A DNA stretch of 45,205 nucleotides from Streptomyces sp. CC53 (GCF_001865245.1 NZ_MKXB01000144.1:137993-183197), one strand, 5' to 3'. Numbered from the stretch's first letter, positions 13,345 to 22,417 are shown. A program made the numbers and translations. Notes: generated by a model not told the origin, from the sequence alone.

Positions 13345-15414
13345 ATGTCATCCTTCACAGGCGAGGAGCGACTGCTGGTCGACCCCGCGGCGCTGTCCGG
13401 CGCAGGCGGCGAGGGCGAGGAGGTGCCGGAGGAGGAGCGGGTACGCCGGGAGCGCGCGGGTGACCTGGCGGGCGGCATCGTCAGCTACGCCACCGACGCG
13501 GACGCCCGCCTCGCGGTGTTCGCACCCGCCGGTGTCCTCTGGGCGGTGCGGACGGAGGGCGGCGTCCCGTGGCGCATCCCGACCGCCGGTCCCGCGGTCG
13601 ACCCCCGGCCCTCACCGGACGGCTCGCGGGTGGCGTACGTGTCCGGGGGCGCTCTGCGCGTGGTCGGCACCGACGGTGCGGGCGACGTGGCGCTGGCGGT
13701 ACCGGAGTCGGACGAGGTCGGTTACGGCCTGGCGGACCACGTCTCGGCCGAGTCGATCGGGCGTACGCGCGCGTACTGGTGGTCTCCCGACGGCGGCGCC
13801 CTCTTGGTGTTGCGCGTCGACCAGGCACGGGTGGGCCGCTGGCACCTGGCGGATCCGACCGACCCGGGCAGCCCGCCGAAGGTGCTGCGCTATCCGGCGG
13901 CCGGGACGGCGAACCCCGAGGTGACAGCTCACCTCGTGGCACTGGACGGGCGGCGCACCCCCGTGCACCTCCCCGAGGAGGCGGAGGCGGCAGGCCACCC
14001 GGACGGCGCGTGGACCGACCGCCGCTTCGAGTACGTCACGGCGGCCGGCTGGGACGCGCACGGGCCGTACGTTGAGGTGCAGAGCCGGGACCAGCGCACC
14101 GCCCTGACCGTGGCGGTCGATCCGGGGACCGGTGCCACGCGCCCGCTCCACACCCGGCGCGACGCGGCGTGGGTGCCGCTCCTGCCCGGCACGCCGGCCA
14201 GGACCGCCGCCGGGTCGCTGGTGGTGCCCGAGACGCACGGCGACACGTACGGGCTGCGCGTGGGCGCCGCGGCGGTCTCGCCGCCGGGGGTGCAGGTCCG
14301 GGAGTACCTGGGCACGGTCGGTGAGCGGGTGTTCTTCGCGGCGAACGAGGACCCCGAGGACACGCACCTGTGGACGTACGAGCCGGCTGAGGGGTTCCGC
14401 CGGGTGACTGACGAGCCGGGCCTGCACACGGCCGCGGTCGGCGGAGCCGCCGTGGTGCTGTCGTCCACCACCTGCGCGGGCCGGACCGTGGCGGTGCGGG
14501 GCGGCGAACGACCGCAGGCCGACGGACACCCCCGGGGCGGCGGGGAAACGGCGGACGGCGGACACCCGTGGGGCGGCGGTCGGTCGGCGACCGTCGACCG
14601 CCCGGAAGGCCGGATCGCCGTCCTCGCGGAGGACCCGCCCTTCTCCCCCCGCCCGCTCCACCTGTCCTTGGGGGACAGGGAGTTGAGGAGCCACCTGTAC
14701 CTGCCGTCGTGGTACGACGCCGGGTCGGGCGAGCCGCTCCCCGTACTGCTCAGCCCGTACGCCGGGCCGGGGCTGCAACTGGCCGTACGGGCCTACGGCT
14801 GGCCCAGCGCGGTGGCGCAGTGGTTCGCCGAGCAGGGCTTCGCGGTGCTCGTCACCGACGGGCGCGGCACCCCGGGGCGGGGAAGGGCCTGGCAGACGGC
14901 TGTGCGCGGCGACCGGCTGGGGCCCGCCCTGGAGGACCAGGTCGACGCGCTCCACGCGGTGGCCGGGCGGTGTACGGGGCTGGACCTGGGGCGGGTCGGC
15001 ATCAGGGGCTGGTCGTACGGCGGCTATCTCGCCGTCGGGGCCGTGCTGCGCCGGCCCGATGTCTTCCACGCCGCGGTCGCGGGAGCGGCACCGACGGACC
15101 GGCGGCTGTACGACACGCACTGGGAGGAACGCTTCCTGGGCCACCCCGAGGTGACGCCGGAGACGTACGCCGGCTCGTCACTCGTGGCGGCCGCGCCCCG
15201 GCTGAGGCGCCCGCTCATGCTGATGCACGGGCTGGCGGACGACAACGTGGTGGTGGCCCACACCCTGCGGCTGTCGTCGGCGCTGCTCGCTGCGGGGCGA
15301 CCGCACACGGTGCTGCCGCTGCCGGGAGCGACGCACCGGGTGACGCGGGAGGAGGTGGTGCACGGGCAGCTGACGCTGGAGGCCGAGTTCCTGAAAAGGT
15401 CGCTCGGCGTGTGA
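13345..15414 (+). CDS. S9 family serine peptidase (dipeptidyl-peptidase IV type), N-terminus probably missing
   Basis: From the ATG the protein has 689 residues. The first two thirds form the beta-propeller of DPP IV-type peptidases ('GIVSYATDADARLAVFAPAG', 'DPRPSPDGSRVAYVSGG', 'ESIGRTRAYWWSPDGGALLVLRVD'). The hydrolase domain follows, with nucleophile Ser in 'GIRGWSYGGYLAVG', Asp in 'MLMHGLADDNVVV' and His in 'LPLPGATHRVTREE'. It removes dipeptides from peptides, probably in the cytoplasm, as no signal is seen. Family members carry about 50 more residues before the point matching 'GEERLLVDPAAL'. Here the upstream sequence is unrelated, and no ribosome-binding site precedes the ATG. A Gly/His/Arg-rich insertion lies near residues 390-415. 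The catalytic part looks intact. Confidence 0.82.
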   Translation: MSSFTGEERLLVDPAALSGAGGEGEEVPEEERVRRERAGDLAGGIVSYATDADARLAVFAPAGVLWAVRTEGGVPWRIPTAGPAVDPRPSPDGSRVAYVSGGALRVVGTDGAGDVALAVPESDEVGYGLADHVSAESIGRTRAYWWSPDGGALLVLRVDQARVGRWHLADPTDPGSPPKVLRYPAAGTANPEVTAHLVALDGRRTPVHLPEEAEAAGHPDGAWTDRRFEYVTAAGWDAHGPYVEVQSRDQRTALTVAVDPGTGATRPLHTRRDAAWVPLLPGTPARTAAGSLVVPETHGDTYGLRVGAAAVSPPGVQVREYLGTVGERVFFAANEDPEDTHLWTYEPAEGFRRVTDEPGLHTAAVGGAAVVLSSTTCAGRTVAVRGGERPQADGHPRGGGETADGGHPWGGGRSATVDRPEGRIAVLAEDPPFSPRPLHLSLGDRELRSHLYLPSWYDAGSGEPLPVLLSPYAGPGLQLAVRAYGWPSAVAQWFAEQGFAVLVTDGRGTPGRGRAWQTAVRGDRLGPALEDQVDALHAVAGRCTGLDLGRVGIRGWSYGGYLAVGAVLRRPDVFHAAVAGAAPTDRRLYDTHWEERFLGHPEVTPETYAGSSLVAAAPRLRRPLMLMHGLADDNVVVAHTLRLSSALLAAGRPHTVLPLPGATHRVTREEVVHGQLTLEAEFLKRSLGV

Positions 15415-15489
15415 ACGCCCCCGAAGTCCGCTCCGTACCCCAGGGTGACGGTTTGAAGGACACAACACAGGAGCGGAAGGGGTCGGTGC

Positions 15490-16008
15490 ATGGCCGCAAG
15501 GAGCGGGGCAGTACAGGGACCGGTCGGACCGGTGGCACGTCGTACCGTCGTCACGGCGGCGGGGACGGCGGGGCTCGTCGCCGTCCTGGCGGCGTGCGGC
15601 GGCTCCGACGGCGCCGGGTCCGACGCGGCGGGCGCGGGCAGCGGCCCCGGCGCGGACGCCGGTCCGGGTGGTGCCCCGGCGGATGCGTCCGGCGGAGCGG
15701 GAGCCGGGTCGGGAGGCGGCGGCCAGGTGCTCGCGAAGACGGGTGACATCCCCGAGGGCGGCGGCAAGGTGTTCGCCGACCAGGGAGTGGTCGTCACCCA
15801 GCCGAAGGCGGGCGAGTTCAAGGCGTTCTCCGCCATGTGCACGCATCAGGGCTGCGCGGTGAAGGACATCAGCGACGGGGTCATCAACTGCCCCTGTCAC
15901 GGCAGCAAGTTCGACGCCGTGGACGGGAGCGTCAAGGCCGGTCCCGCCACCACTCCCCTGGCGCCGGCGTCGATCACGGTGGAAGGTGGTTCGATCATGC
16001 TGGCGTGA
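15490..16008 (+). CDS. Exported Rieske [2Fe-2S] lipoprotein
   Basis: The 172-residue protein starts with a twin-arginine type signal (ARRTVV...) ending in the lipobox LAAC at residues 33-36, followed by a long Gly/Ala/Ser linker. The Rieske domain has both cluster motifs, CTHQGC and CPCHGSKFD, giving two Cys and two His ligands. This points to a folded, Tat-exported, membrane-anchored electron carrier outside the cell. Its partner is not encoded nearby. GAAGGGG lies before the ATG. It starts 75 bases after the S9 peptidase gene, so the two may share a transcript, but no functional link is evident. Such stand-alone Rieske lipoproteins are common in Streptomyces. Confidence 0.9.
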   Translation: MAARSGAVQGPVGPVARRTVVTAAGTAGLVAVLAACGGSDGAGSDAAGAGSGPGADAGPGGAPADASGGAGAGSGGGGQVLAKTGDIPEGGGKVFADQGVVVTQPKAGEFKAFSAMCTHQGCAVKDISDGVINCPCHGSKFDAVDGSVKAGPATTPLAPASITVEGGSIMLA

Positions 16009-16013
16009 GGGGG

Positions 16014-16036
16014 GCGGGCACCGCGGCGGTGCCCGC
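16014..16036 (+). terminator. Terminator after the Rieske gene
   Basis: GCGGGCACC and GGTGCCCGC form a 9-bp stem with a 5-base loop, six bases after the stop, followed by TTCTGC. Confidence 0.7.
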
Positions 16037-16527
16037 TTCTGCTCCGGCTGGTCGGCGGCCGGGACCCGGTGGGCGCTCCGAGTGACGGGGCGCCCACCGT
16101 CGTGCCGGTGTGGGTCCCGTGACCGGCCGGCCTCCCACTCCCGTGTCCGGGCGCCGACTCGCTTACCCTTCGGGCACCCCCTGGTGCCGGGTGGGCCCTC
16201 TGACCGGTCGGCCGCCCGGACCGCGCACCGGAGTCGCCGCAGGCCCGCGCAGCCAACCGGGACTTGGGCCCCCCGTGCTGCCCGGAGACGCCGCCGCTTC
16301 ACCCGCCCGGCCCCGGAACCGCACTGTCGAGCGGTCCCCGGAGCGTCACGCCGTCCCTCGCGCGGCTCCGGGGCGCGGATGCTTCCCTGCCGTGGCAGCG
16401 GCCGGCCCAGCGCACTGCACCCGGGTCCGCACCCCGTCAGGGGACACGGCGCCGCAGCCTCCCTGTGGCCGGTCGCCCGGCTTCCGGGAAGTGCCGACGG
16501 CCGATCGGGGCCCCGGGACGTGCCCGG
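16037..16527. other. Gene-free region between convergent Rieske and LysR genes
   Basis: About 490 bp with no supported gene on either strand. The open frames present are Arg/Pro-rich shadow frames. Short GC palindromes such as GGGCGC...GCGCCC occur, but none stands out as the LysR-gene terminator. Confidence 0.5.
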
Positions 16528-17454
16528 TCAGTCGCGCGGGCGCGAGTCGGCCTGCCCCAGGGCTCGTGCGGCGTCACGCAGCGCCTCCACCGTGGCCCGG
16601 ACCGACGGGCGCCGGTCGGCGTCGGCGCGCCACACGGCGTAGATGTGCCGGCGCATCTGCTGGCGCACGGGTACGAGGGCGACGCCGTCCGGCACCGGGC
16701 CGCGGCCGAGTCGTGGTGTGACGCACACCCCCAGCCCGGCCTGGATGAGGGCGAGCTGTGTGTGGTGCTCGCCCGCGAAGTGGGCGATGCGCGGTTCGAT
16801 GCCCTGGGAGCGCAGGGTGAAGACGAGCCACTCGTAGCAGAACTCGCCCTCAGGCCAGGAGACCCAGTCGTCGTCGGCGAAGTCCTCCAGGTCCACGGCG
16901 TCCCGCCCGGCATGCCGGTGGGTGGCGGGCATCGCCACGTCGGCGGCGTCGTCCAGGAGGTTGGCGTGGTTGAGGCCCGCGGGCACGGGCAGCCGCTTGT
17001 TGCTCCAGTCGAGGACCACGGCCAGGTCCGCGTCACCGCGCAGAACGGCGCGGACGCTTTCCTCCGGTTCCAGCTCGCTGCTGCGGACCCGCAGGTCCGG
17101 GTGGGCGCCGCGCAGGGCGGTGACGGCCTGCGGGAACAGTCCGCGAGCAGCCGTCGGGAAGCCCGCCAGGCGGACCTCGCCGACTACTTGCCCGCGCTGG
17201 GCCTCGATGTCCGCCTGGGCGAGTTCGACCTGCGACAGGATCCGGGCGGCGTGGAGGGCGAGGAGCTGCCCCGCGTCGGTGAGCCGTACGCCGCGCCCGT
17301 TCTTGGCGACGAGCTGCTGGCCGACCTCCCTCTCGAGTTTGGACAGCTGCTGCGAGACGGCCGACGTCGTGACGTGCAGCCCCTCGGCGGCTCCGCTGAC
17401 CGAGCCGTGGCGGGCGAGGGCGTCGAGTGTACGAAGGCGCTCCAGATTCAACAT
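16528..17454 (-). CDS. LysR-family transcriptional regulator
   Basis: The 308-residue protein has a winged HTH at residues 1-60 (MLNLERLRTLDALARHGSVS, then 'AAEGLHVTTSAVSQQLSKLEREVGQQLVAK') and a periplasmic-binding-like effector domain from about residue 85 ('GEVRLAGFPTAARGLFPQAV'). Two more ATGs lie three and six codons upstream. I chose the ATG seven bases after TAGTAT, which fits a leaderless transcript and is the usual family start. It is divergent from an EamA transporter with 73 bp between them, the classic layout in which a LysR protein controls the transporter and itself. The effector is unknown. Confidence 0.88.
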   Translation of the reverse strand: MLNLERLRTLDALARHGSVSGAAEGLHVTTSAVSQQLSKLEREVGQQLVAKNGRGVRLTDAGQLLALHAARILSQVELAQADIEAQRGQVVGEVRLAGFPTAARGLFPQAVTALRGAHPDLRVRSSELEPEESVRAVLRGDADLAVVLDWSNKRLPVPAGLNHANLLDDAADVAMPATHRHAGRDAVDLEDFADDDWVSWPEGEFCYEWLVFTLRSQGIEPRIAHFAGEHHTQLALIQAGLGVCVTPRLGRGPVPDGVALVPVRQQMRRHIYAVWRADADRRPSVRATVEALRDAARALGQADSRPRD

Positions 17455-17461
17455 GTAAGTC

Positions 17462-17467
17462 ATACTA
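17462..17467 (-). promoter_or_regulatory. -10 element of the lysR gene, probable leaderless start
   Basis: TAGTAT on the minus strand ends seven bases before the chosen ATG. GACTTT 18 bases further upstream could be a -35. The surrounding 73-bp gap with EamA also contains AT-rich ATACTAATCAATAC, a plausible LysR binding region. Confidence 0.5.
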
Positions 17468-17527
17468 ATCAATACCCCTGAGGAAAAGTCGCTTGTCCTA
17501 AGAGATCGTTCCGGTCATCGTGGACCC

Positions 17528-18676
17528 ATGCACACCACACCCCCTCCTCGCCCGGCCCTGCCCGCTTCCACTCGGACGCCCGTCCCGCAGAGGGCGTCCA
17601 CCGGTCGCGGGACAGCCTCGGGCCCCCGGCTGCCCCGCGTGGACTGGCGGGTCCGGTTCGCCGCGCTGGCGCTCGTCTGGGGCTTCAGCTTCCTGCTGAT
17701 CAAGGTGGGCACGCAGGGGTACGCGCCGTTTCACGTCACCTTCGGGAGACTGCTGTTCGGTACGGCGGTGCTGGCCGCCGTCATGGTGGTGCGGCGCGCC
17801 GGACTGCCGCGCGGCGTCCGCACCTGGGGGCACCTGGCGGTGGCGGCGTTCTTCCTCAACGCCCTGCCGTTCTCCTTGTTCGCGTACGCCGAGCTGACGA
17901 TCCCGTCGACGCTCGCCGGGATATGCAACGCGACCTCGCCGCTGTGGGGCATGGCCCTGTCTCTGGTCGCCCTCTCCGAGGACCGTCCCACGCGGAGGCG
18001 GGTGGCGGGACTCGGAATCGGCTTCCTGGGCGTCCTGACCGTGCTCGGGGCCTGGCAGGGCTTCGCGGGGGTCGACGCAGCCGGTACGGCCATGGCACTC
18101 GGCGCGTCCCTGAGCTACCCGATCGGCTGGATCTACGTACGCCGGACCCTGGCCGGCCGCAGCGAGTCGCACCTGTCGCTGACCGGGGCCCAGTTGATGC
18201 TGGCGACCCTCCAGCTGGCCGTCGTGACCGGGTTGTTCAGCGGAGTGCCCACGGCGTTCCCGGTGGTTCCGCTGCTGGCGGTCGCCGCGCTGGGCGTACT
18301 GGGGACGGGGCTCGCGATGCTGGTGCAGTACGGCATCGTCGCGGAAGTCGGTCCCACGACGGGCCAGATGGTCACGTACTTCGTCCCGGTCATCGCCACC
18401 GCGGCCGGTGTGACCCTGCTCGACGAGCCACTCGCGTGGAACACCCCGGTCGGCGCCGTGATCGTGCTGGCCGGTGCGGCCCTCACCCAGAGCCGCGGCA
18501 CCGGGCGCCGACGGACCGCCCCCGCGGGCGCGGCACACGCCACCCCGACCCCGGGCACGGACGCACGCCCACCGGGTTCCGGCATACCCGCGCCCGGCAC
18601 GACGGGCACCACCCCCGCGGCAGGCGCCACGCCCGCCACCGCAGCCACATCCGCACCTGCCGCCGCCGACATCTGA
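17528..18676 (+). CDS. EamA (DMT) family transporter
   Basis: The 382-residue protein has ten predicted membrane helices arranged as two EamA repeats. The first begins 'FAALALVWGFSFLLIKVG' and the second begins near 'GTAMALGASLSYPIGWIYVRR'. The signature 'YFVPVIATAAGVTLLDEPLAWNTPVGAVIVLAGAALTQ' closes the second repeat. The family exports amino acids, nucleosides or drugs; the substrate is not predictable. Unusually, about 60 residues of Thr/Pro/Ala/Gly repeats follow the last helix and about 38 soluble residues precede the first. Likely controlled by the divergent LysR regulator. Confidence 0.9.
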   Translation: MHTTPPPRPALPASTRTPVPQRASTGRGTASGPRLPRVDWRVRFAALALVWGFSFLLIKVGTQGYAPFHVTFGRLLFGTAVLAAVMVVRRAGLPRGVRTWGHLAVAAFFLNALPFSLFAYAELTIPSTLAGICNATSPLWGMALSLVALSEDRPTRRRVAGLGIGFLGVLTVLGAWQGFAGVDAAGTAMALGASLSYPIGWIYVRRTLAGRSESHLSLTGAQLMLATLQLAVVTGLFSGVPTAFPVVPLLAVAALGVLGTGLAMLVQYGIVAEVGPTTGQMVTYFVPVIATAAGVTLLDEPLAWNTPVGAVIVLAGAALTQSRGTGRRRTAPAGAAHATPTPGTDARPPGSGIPAPGTTGTTPAAGATPATAATSAPAAADI

Positions 18677-18801
18677 GCGGTCGGCTCCGCCACCCCCGCG
18701 GGGGTTCTGCCCGTCGTCTCGGCCGTCTCGACCACCCCGGCGCCGGCCCCCGACGGCGGCAACGCGGGTGCCGCCGCCTCCCCCACCGGCCCCGGCGCCC
18801 G

Positions 18802-20133
18802 TCACCCGTAGCTGCGGACCGTCACCGGCCCTGCCGCCGCCGCGACCGCCGCCGCCAGCGGCTCGATGTCGGCCGCTGTGAGCGAGGAGACGGTGAGCCG
18901 CACCGCGGGGCCGGAAGCCACCCGGAACCGAGCGCCGGGAGCGACCGCCCACCCCGCGTGCAACATCCGGGCGACCACGCCCGTCTCGTCGGAGACCGGC
19001 ACCCACACGTTCATCCCGCTGCGCCCCTGGGCCGCGACCCCGCGGGCCTCCAGAGCCCCGATGAGGGCGTCGCGCCGCTCTCCGTACGCCCGGGCGAGCA
19101 CGGCCCGGTCGACGGAGCCGGAACGCCACAGGTGGACCACGGCGCGCTGGAGCAGTCGGCTCACCCAGCCGGGGCCGAGCTGCTGGCGTCCGGTGACGCG
19201 GTCGACGGTGACTTCGTCACCGGTGAAGGCCGCCACCCGGAAGTCGGGCCCGTAGGCCTTGGCCACGGACCGGACGAACGCCCAGTGGCGGGTGGAGCCG
19301 GCCAGCGGATGGACGGGGAGGTCGACGAAACCGTGCCCGTGGTCGTCCTCCACGAGCAGGACCTCCGGGTACGCCGTCAGGAGGGCGCGCAGCTCGGCGG
19401 CGCGCGCGGCGCCGATCGCGGCACCGGTAGGATTCTGCGCCCGGTCGGTCACGACGAGGGCCCGCGCGCCGCCACGCAGGGCCCGCTCCACCTCCCCCGG
19501 CAGGGGTCCGTCGTCGTCGAGACGTACGGGGACGACCCGCAGTCCGAGCGCCGGCACGAGGTCGAGCACGCTGCCCCACCCGGGATCCTCGACCGCCACG
19601 GCGTCACCGGGCCGCAGGTGCGCGCTCAGGACGCGCTCGATGACGTCCAGCGAGCCGGACGCGACGGCGACGGGACCGGCCGGCACCCCGTCGGCGTCCA
19701 GCGCCGCCCGTACGAGATCCGCGAAGTCGTCGTCCACGGGAGGCTGACCGTACAGCCCTGGCGCCGCGTCGTAGTCGCGCGCGGCAGCCGCCAGGGCGTC
19801 GGAGAGCCGCGGCAGCAGCGACGGGTCGGGGTTGCCCTCACCGAGATCCCTCACCCCGGCGGGCGCCTCGATCCGCAGGGCGCCCCGGGCGGTGGTGGCG
19901 GGCCGCGGCCGGACTCGACTGCCCCTGCGCCCGGCGGTCTCGATCACCCCCCGCTCACGCAGGATGCGGTAGGCCGCGGCGACGGTATTGGGATTGACGC
20001 CCAGATGGTTCGCCAACTCCCTCAGGGGCGGCAGGAGTTGACCCGGAGCCAGCGCACCGGAGCCGACACTGCGCTCCACGCTGGCCGCGATCTCCGATGC
20101 GCGCGACCCTTCGATCCGATAATCTCCTAGCAC
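18802..20133 (-). CDS. MocR-family regulator (GntR DNA-binding domain fused to PLP aminotransferase-like domain)
   Basis: The 443-residue protein has a GntR winged helix at residues 1-75 ('GQLLPPLRELANHLGVNPNTVAAAYRILRERGVIETAGRRGSRV'). A fold-type I aminotransferase domain follows, with 'DPGWGSVLDLVPALGLRVVPVRLDDDGP', 'VTDRAQNPTGAAI', 'LLVEDDHGHGF' and the PLP lysine in 'RSVAKAYGPDFR'. MocR proteins use bound PLP as sensor or partner rather than as enzyme. The GTG start (VLGDYRI...) is chosen because it lies seven bases after a CATAAT -10 and matches the usual start of relatives; two ATGs lie just upstream. It is divergent from a PPOX-family flavoprotein, a pairing that suggests control linked to vitamin B6 or flavin metabolism. 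A perfect palindrome sits between them. Confidence 0.9.
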   Translation of the reverse strand: MLGDYRIEGSRASEIAASVERSVGSGALAPGQLLPPLRELANHLGVNPNTVAAAYRILRERGVIETAGRRGSRVRPRPATTARGALRIEAPAGVRDLGEGNPDPSLLPRLSDALAAAARDYDAAPGLYGQPPVDDDFADLVRAALDADGVPAGPVAVASGSLDVIERVLSAHLRPGDAVAVEDPGWGSVLDLVPALGLRVVPVRLDDDGPLPGEVERALRGGARALVVTDRAQNPTGAAIGAARAAELRALLTAYPEVLLVEDDHGHGFVDLPVHPLAGSTRHWAFVRSVAKAYGPDFRVAAFTGDEVTVDRVTGRQQLGPGWVSRLLQRAVVHLWRSGSVDRAVLARAYGERRDALIGALEARGVAAQGRSGMNVWVPVSDETGVVARMLHAGWAVAPGARFRVASGPAVRLTVSSLTAADIEPLAAAVAAAAGPVTVRSYG

Positions 20134-20140
20134 AAACATC

Positions 20141-20146
20141 ATTATG
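20141..20146 (-). promoter_or_regulatory. -10 element of the mocR gene (leaderless)
   Basis: CATAAT on the minus strand ends seven bases before the GTG start. It touches the palindrome TGCACTAGTGCA, so a protein bound there would cover this promoter. Confidence 0.5.
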
Positions 20147-20156
20147 CACTAGTGCA
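20145..20156. promoter_or_regulatory. Palindromic operator candidate between mocR and the PPOX gene
   Basis: TGCACTAGTGCA is a perfect 12-bp palindrome in an AT-richer pocket of the 35-bp divergent gap. It overlaps the mocR -10 and ends 12 bases before the PPOX-family start codon, where TAGTGC inside it may serve as the rightward -10. The position suits simultaneous repression of both genes by the MocR protein. This is inference from location. Confidence 0.55.
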
Positions 20157-20168
20157 ATAGGGGATGTC

Positions 20169-20873
20169 ATGTCCGAAGGAACACCCTCCTCCGCCCCCGT
20201 CTCCGACACGGAGGCGTACGCGCCGACGGACCGGACCGTCCCGGCGCGCGCCCGTGAGCGTGCGTCGTACGACAGGGACCTGGTCCACGCGATACTCGAC
20301 GAGGCGTACGTGTGTCACCTGGGGTACGTGCGCGACGGAGCCCCGGTCGTCCTGCCGACCCTGTACGGCCGGGTGGGCGACCGGCTCTACGTCCACGGCT
20401 CGACCGGTTCCCGGCCGCTGCGGATGGCGGGCGGGCGCCACGGGGACGGGCCGGGGCTGCCCGTCTGCCTGACCGTGACCCACGTCGACGGGCTGGTGCT
20501 GGCCCGCTCCGCCTTCCACCACTCGGTCAACTACCGCTCCGTCATGGTCCACGGCATCGCGCACCAGGTCACGGACCCGGAGGAGAAGCGGACCGCTCTG
20601 GACGCGCTCGTCGACCACGTGGTGCCCGGCCGGTCCCGCGACTCGCGCCCGGCGGACGCCAGGGAACTCGCAGCGACCGCGGTCCTGCGCCTGGACCTGG
20701 GCGAGGTCTCCGCCAAGGTGCGCACCGGAGGCGCCAACGACGAGCCCGAGGACCTGGCGCTGCCTCACTGGGCGGGCGTCGTGCCCGTCGCGGTCCGCCA
20801 CGGCGCGCCCGTCGCGAACCACGACCTGCCGCCGTCCGTCCCGCTGCCCGACTACCTCGCCGCGCCACGCTGA
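20169..20873 (+). CDS. Pyridoxamine 5'-phosphate oxidase (PPOX)-family flavin-binding protein
   Basis: The 234-residue protein has the split-barrel FMN fold: 'DLVHAILDEAYVCHLGYVRDGAPVVLPTLYGRVGDRLYVHGSTGSRPLRM' and 'VCLTVTHVDGLVLARSAFHHSVNYRSVMVHGIAHQVTDPEEKRTALDALVDHVVPGRS'. This subgroup is often annotated as a flavin-nucleotide-binding or PPOX-class protein. The substrate could be a B6 vitamer, F420-linked compound or haem-derived ligand; the sequence does not decide. AGGGG lies five bases before the ATG, which itself lies 12 bases beyond the palindrome. Its divergent MocR neighbour is the expected regulator. Confidence 0.88.
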   Translation: MSEGTPSSAPVSDTEAYAPTDRTVPARARERASYDRDLVHAILDEAYVCHLGYVRDGAPVVLPTLYGRVGDRLYVHGSTGSRPLRMAGGRHGDGPGLPVCLTVTHVDGLVLARSAFHHSVNYRSVMVHGIAHQVTDPEEKRTALDALVDHVVPGRSRDSRPADARELAATAVLRLDLGEVSAKVRTGGANDEPEDLALPHWAGVVPVAVRHGAPVANHDLPPSVPLPDYLAAPR

Positions 20874-21285
20874 GCGGCCCCCGGGTGGCGCCCGACGGCC
20901 GCGGACCCACCGGATCCCGACGACCGCCGGCCAAGGGGGCGTCCGCGGCCGCCGGGGCACCGAGGCGGGAAGCGCCCGCTCACCGGGCGCCGTCCGGCAC
21001 CTGGACGACGCCCGCCCTCGGGGAGGATCACCCGCCCCCTCGGTGCCCGGCCGGCGGACGCCGGCCGTCCCCTCCGTCCCGGCCACGGACAGCCACCCGC
21101 CCTTCGGACACCGCCCGGCCCGTGACGCGGTGCGGCACCGTCGACGGGGTCGCGCCGTCGACGGCCAGCACCACCAGCCGGACGACACCGACAACCGGAC
21201 AGCACCCTGCACCGGCAGGACCGGACGGTTCCGGCGCCGCAACCCGGCAGGGACCGGTCCCCGTCCGTGGCCGTCCGCAGTGCAG
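20874..21285. other. Gene-free region between convergent PPOX and EamA genes
   Basis: About 410 bp with no supported gene. No obvious terminator for the PPOX gene was found close to its stop. The far end holds the terminator of the convergent EamA gene. Confidence 0.5.
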
Positions 21286-21312
21286 GTGGCCCCGGCCCCG
21301 CGCCGGGGCCAC
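21286..21312 (-). terminator. Terminator of the minus-strand EamA gene
   Basis: GTGGCCCCGG pairs with CCGGGGCCAC over 10 bp around a 7-base loop. It lies 28 bases past the stop codon. Confidence 0.7.
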
Positions 21313-21340
21313 GGGGCCGGACACGGACGCGGCGGACCGC

Positions 21341-22381
21341 TCAGGCGACGGCCGCCTGGGCGTCCCTGCGCCGTCCCACAGCGAGCCGGGTCTCCGCGAA
21401 GGCGAGGCCGGTGACGGCCGCGAGCAGCAGCAGCGTCCCCGCGACGGTGGCGGCCGTCAGCCGCTCACCGAGCAGGCCGACCGCGATGACCGCCGCGCTC
21501 ACCGGCTCCAGCAGCATGATCACCGAGACGGTCGCCGCCCGCACCACGGCGGCGCCGGTGAAGTACAGCGCGTAGGCGAGCGCGGTCGGGACGGCCGCCA
21601 CGTAGGCGAGCAGCCCCACCACCTCAAGCTGCTGCGCCGTGTGCGGCAGCAGCCCCTCCGCCAGGGCGAGCGGCAACAGCCCGAGGGCGCCGATGGCGAA
21701 CGCCCAGGTGCTGGTCGCCAGGGCGTCACCACCGCCCCCGCCCCGGCCCAGCCACCGGGTGATCAGCGTGATGGCGGCGTACGCGGCGGCCGACAGCAGC
21801 GCGAGGGCCACCCCGGCGGGCCGCACGAAACCCGAACCGCCGCCGAGGACCAGCACCGCGAGCCCGGCCAGCGCTCCGGCGACCGCCGTCACCCCGCCGA
21901 CACCGAGTCGCTCCCGCATGGTCAGGCGGGCCCCCAGCGCGATCAGGACGGGCCCGGCACCCAGGGTGACGACCGTGCCGACAGCCAGCCCGGTCGACTC
22001 GACGGCGGCGAAGTACGCGCTCTGGAAGACGGTGAGGCCGACGCCGGTGCCGACGATGCGCAGCACCTTGCGTCGGCGCGGCTCGGGGCGAGCGACGCCA
22101 CCCGCACCCGCCGCGGCGGCGGCCCCGCGGCCGCGCCGACGCAGCGTGAGAACGCCGCACATCAGCAGCAGTCCGCCGACACAGCGCCAGAAGGACAGCG
22201 CGAGCGGCCCGAGGTCGCTGATCCGGTACACCAGGGAGGCGGCGGCCCCGGCGGTGCCCCAGGCGATCCCGGCGACGATCAGATAGAGCAGCGCACGCCC
22301 GACGGGGGCCGGCGCGGTCCCGCGGGCGGTCCGGGCCTGAGCGGCTGCGGGCGCAGCGGTGTGGAGGGAGTGGTTCGACAC
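21341..22381 (-). CDS. EamA (DMT) family transporter, second of a tandem pair
   Basis: The 346-residue protein has ten predicted membrane helices in two EamA repeats: '[20 protein letters not shown]', '[19 protein letters not shown]', '[37 protein letters not shown]', and the closing '[35 protein letters not shown]'. A Gly/Ala/Arg-rich loop lies near residue 85. Substrate unknown. The GTG start has AGGAG at seven bases, and that site lies within a short hairpin. The 183-bp gap to the upstream EamA gene holds several stem-loops and a possible 11-residue leader peptide, suggesting control at the level of the message. Confidence 0.9.
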   Translation of the reverse strand: MSNHSLHTAAPAAAQARTARGTAPAPVGRALLYLIVAGIAWGTAGAAASLVYRISDLGPLALSFWRCVGGLLLMCGVLTLRRRGRGAAAAAGAGGVARPEPRRRKVLRIVGTGVGLTVFQSAYFAAVESTGLAVGTVVTLGAGPVLIALGARLTMRERLGVGGVTAVAGALAGLAVLVLGGGSGFVRPAGVALALLSAAAYAAITLITRWLGRGGGGGDALATSTWAFAIGALGLLPLALAEGLLPHTAQQLEVVGLLAYVAAVPTALAYALYFTGAAVVRAATVSVIMLLEPVSAAVIAVGLLGERLTAATVAGTLLLLAAVTGLAFAETRLAVGRRRDAQAAVA

Positions 22382-22387
22382 GTGACT

Positions 22388-22401
22388 TCTCCTGGAGGAG
22401 A
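22388..22401 (-). promoter_or_regulatory. Hairpin containing the ribosome-binding site of the EamA gene
   Basis: On the minus strand TCTCCTCCAGGAGA is self-complementary: the AGGAG ribosome-binding site can pair with the CTCCT just before it. This would hide the site unless the upstream leader folds differently or is being translated. Confidence 0.5.
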
Positions 22402-22417
22402 CGAGGGAAAGGCCGCT

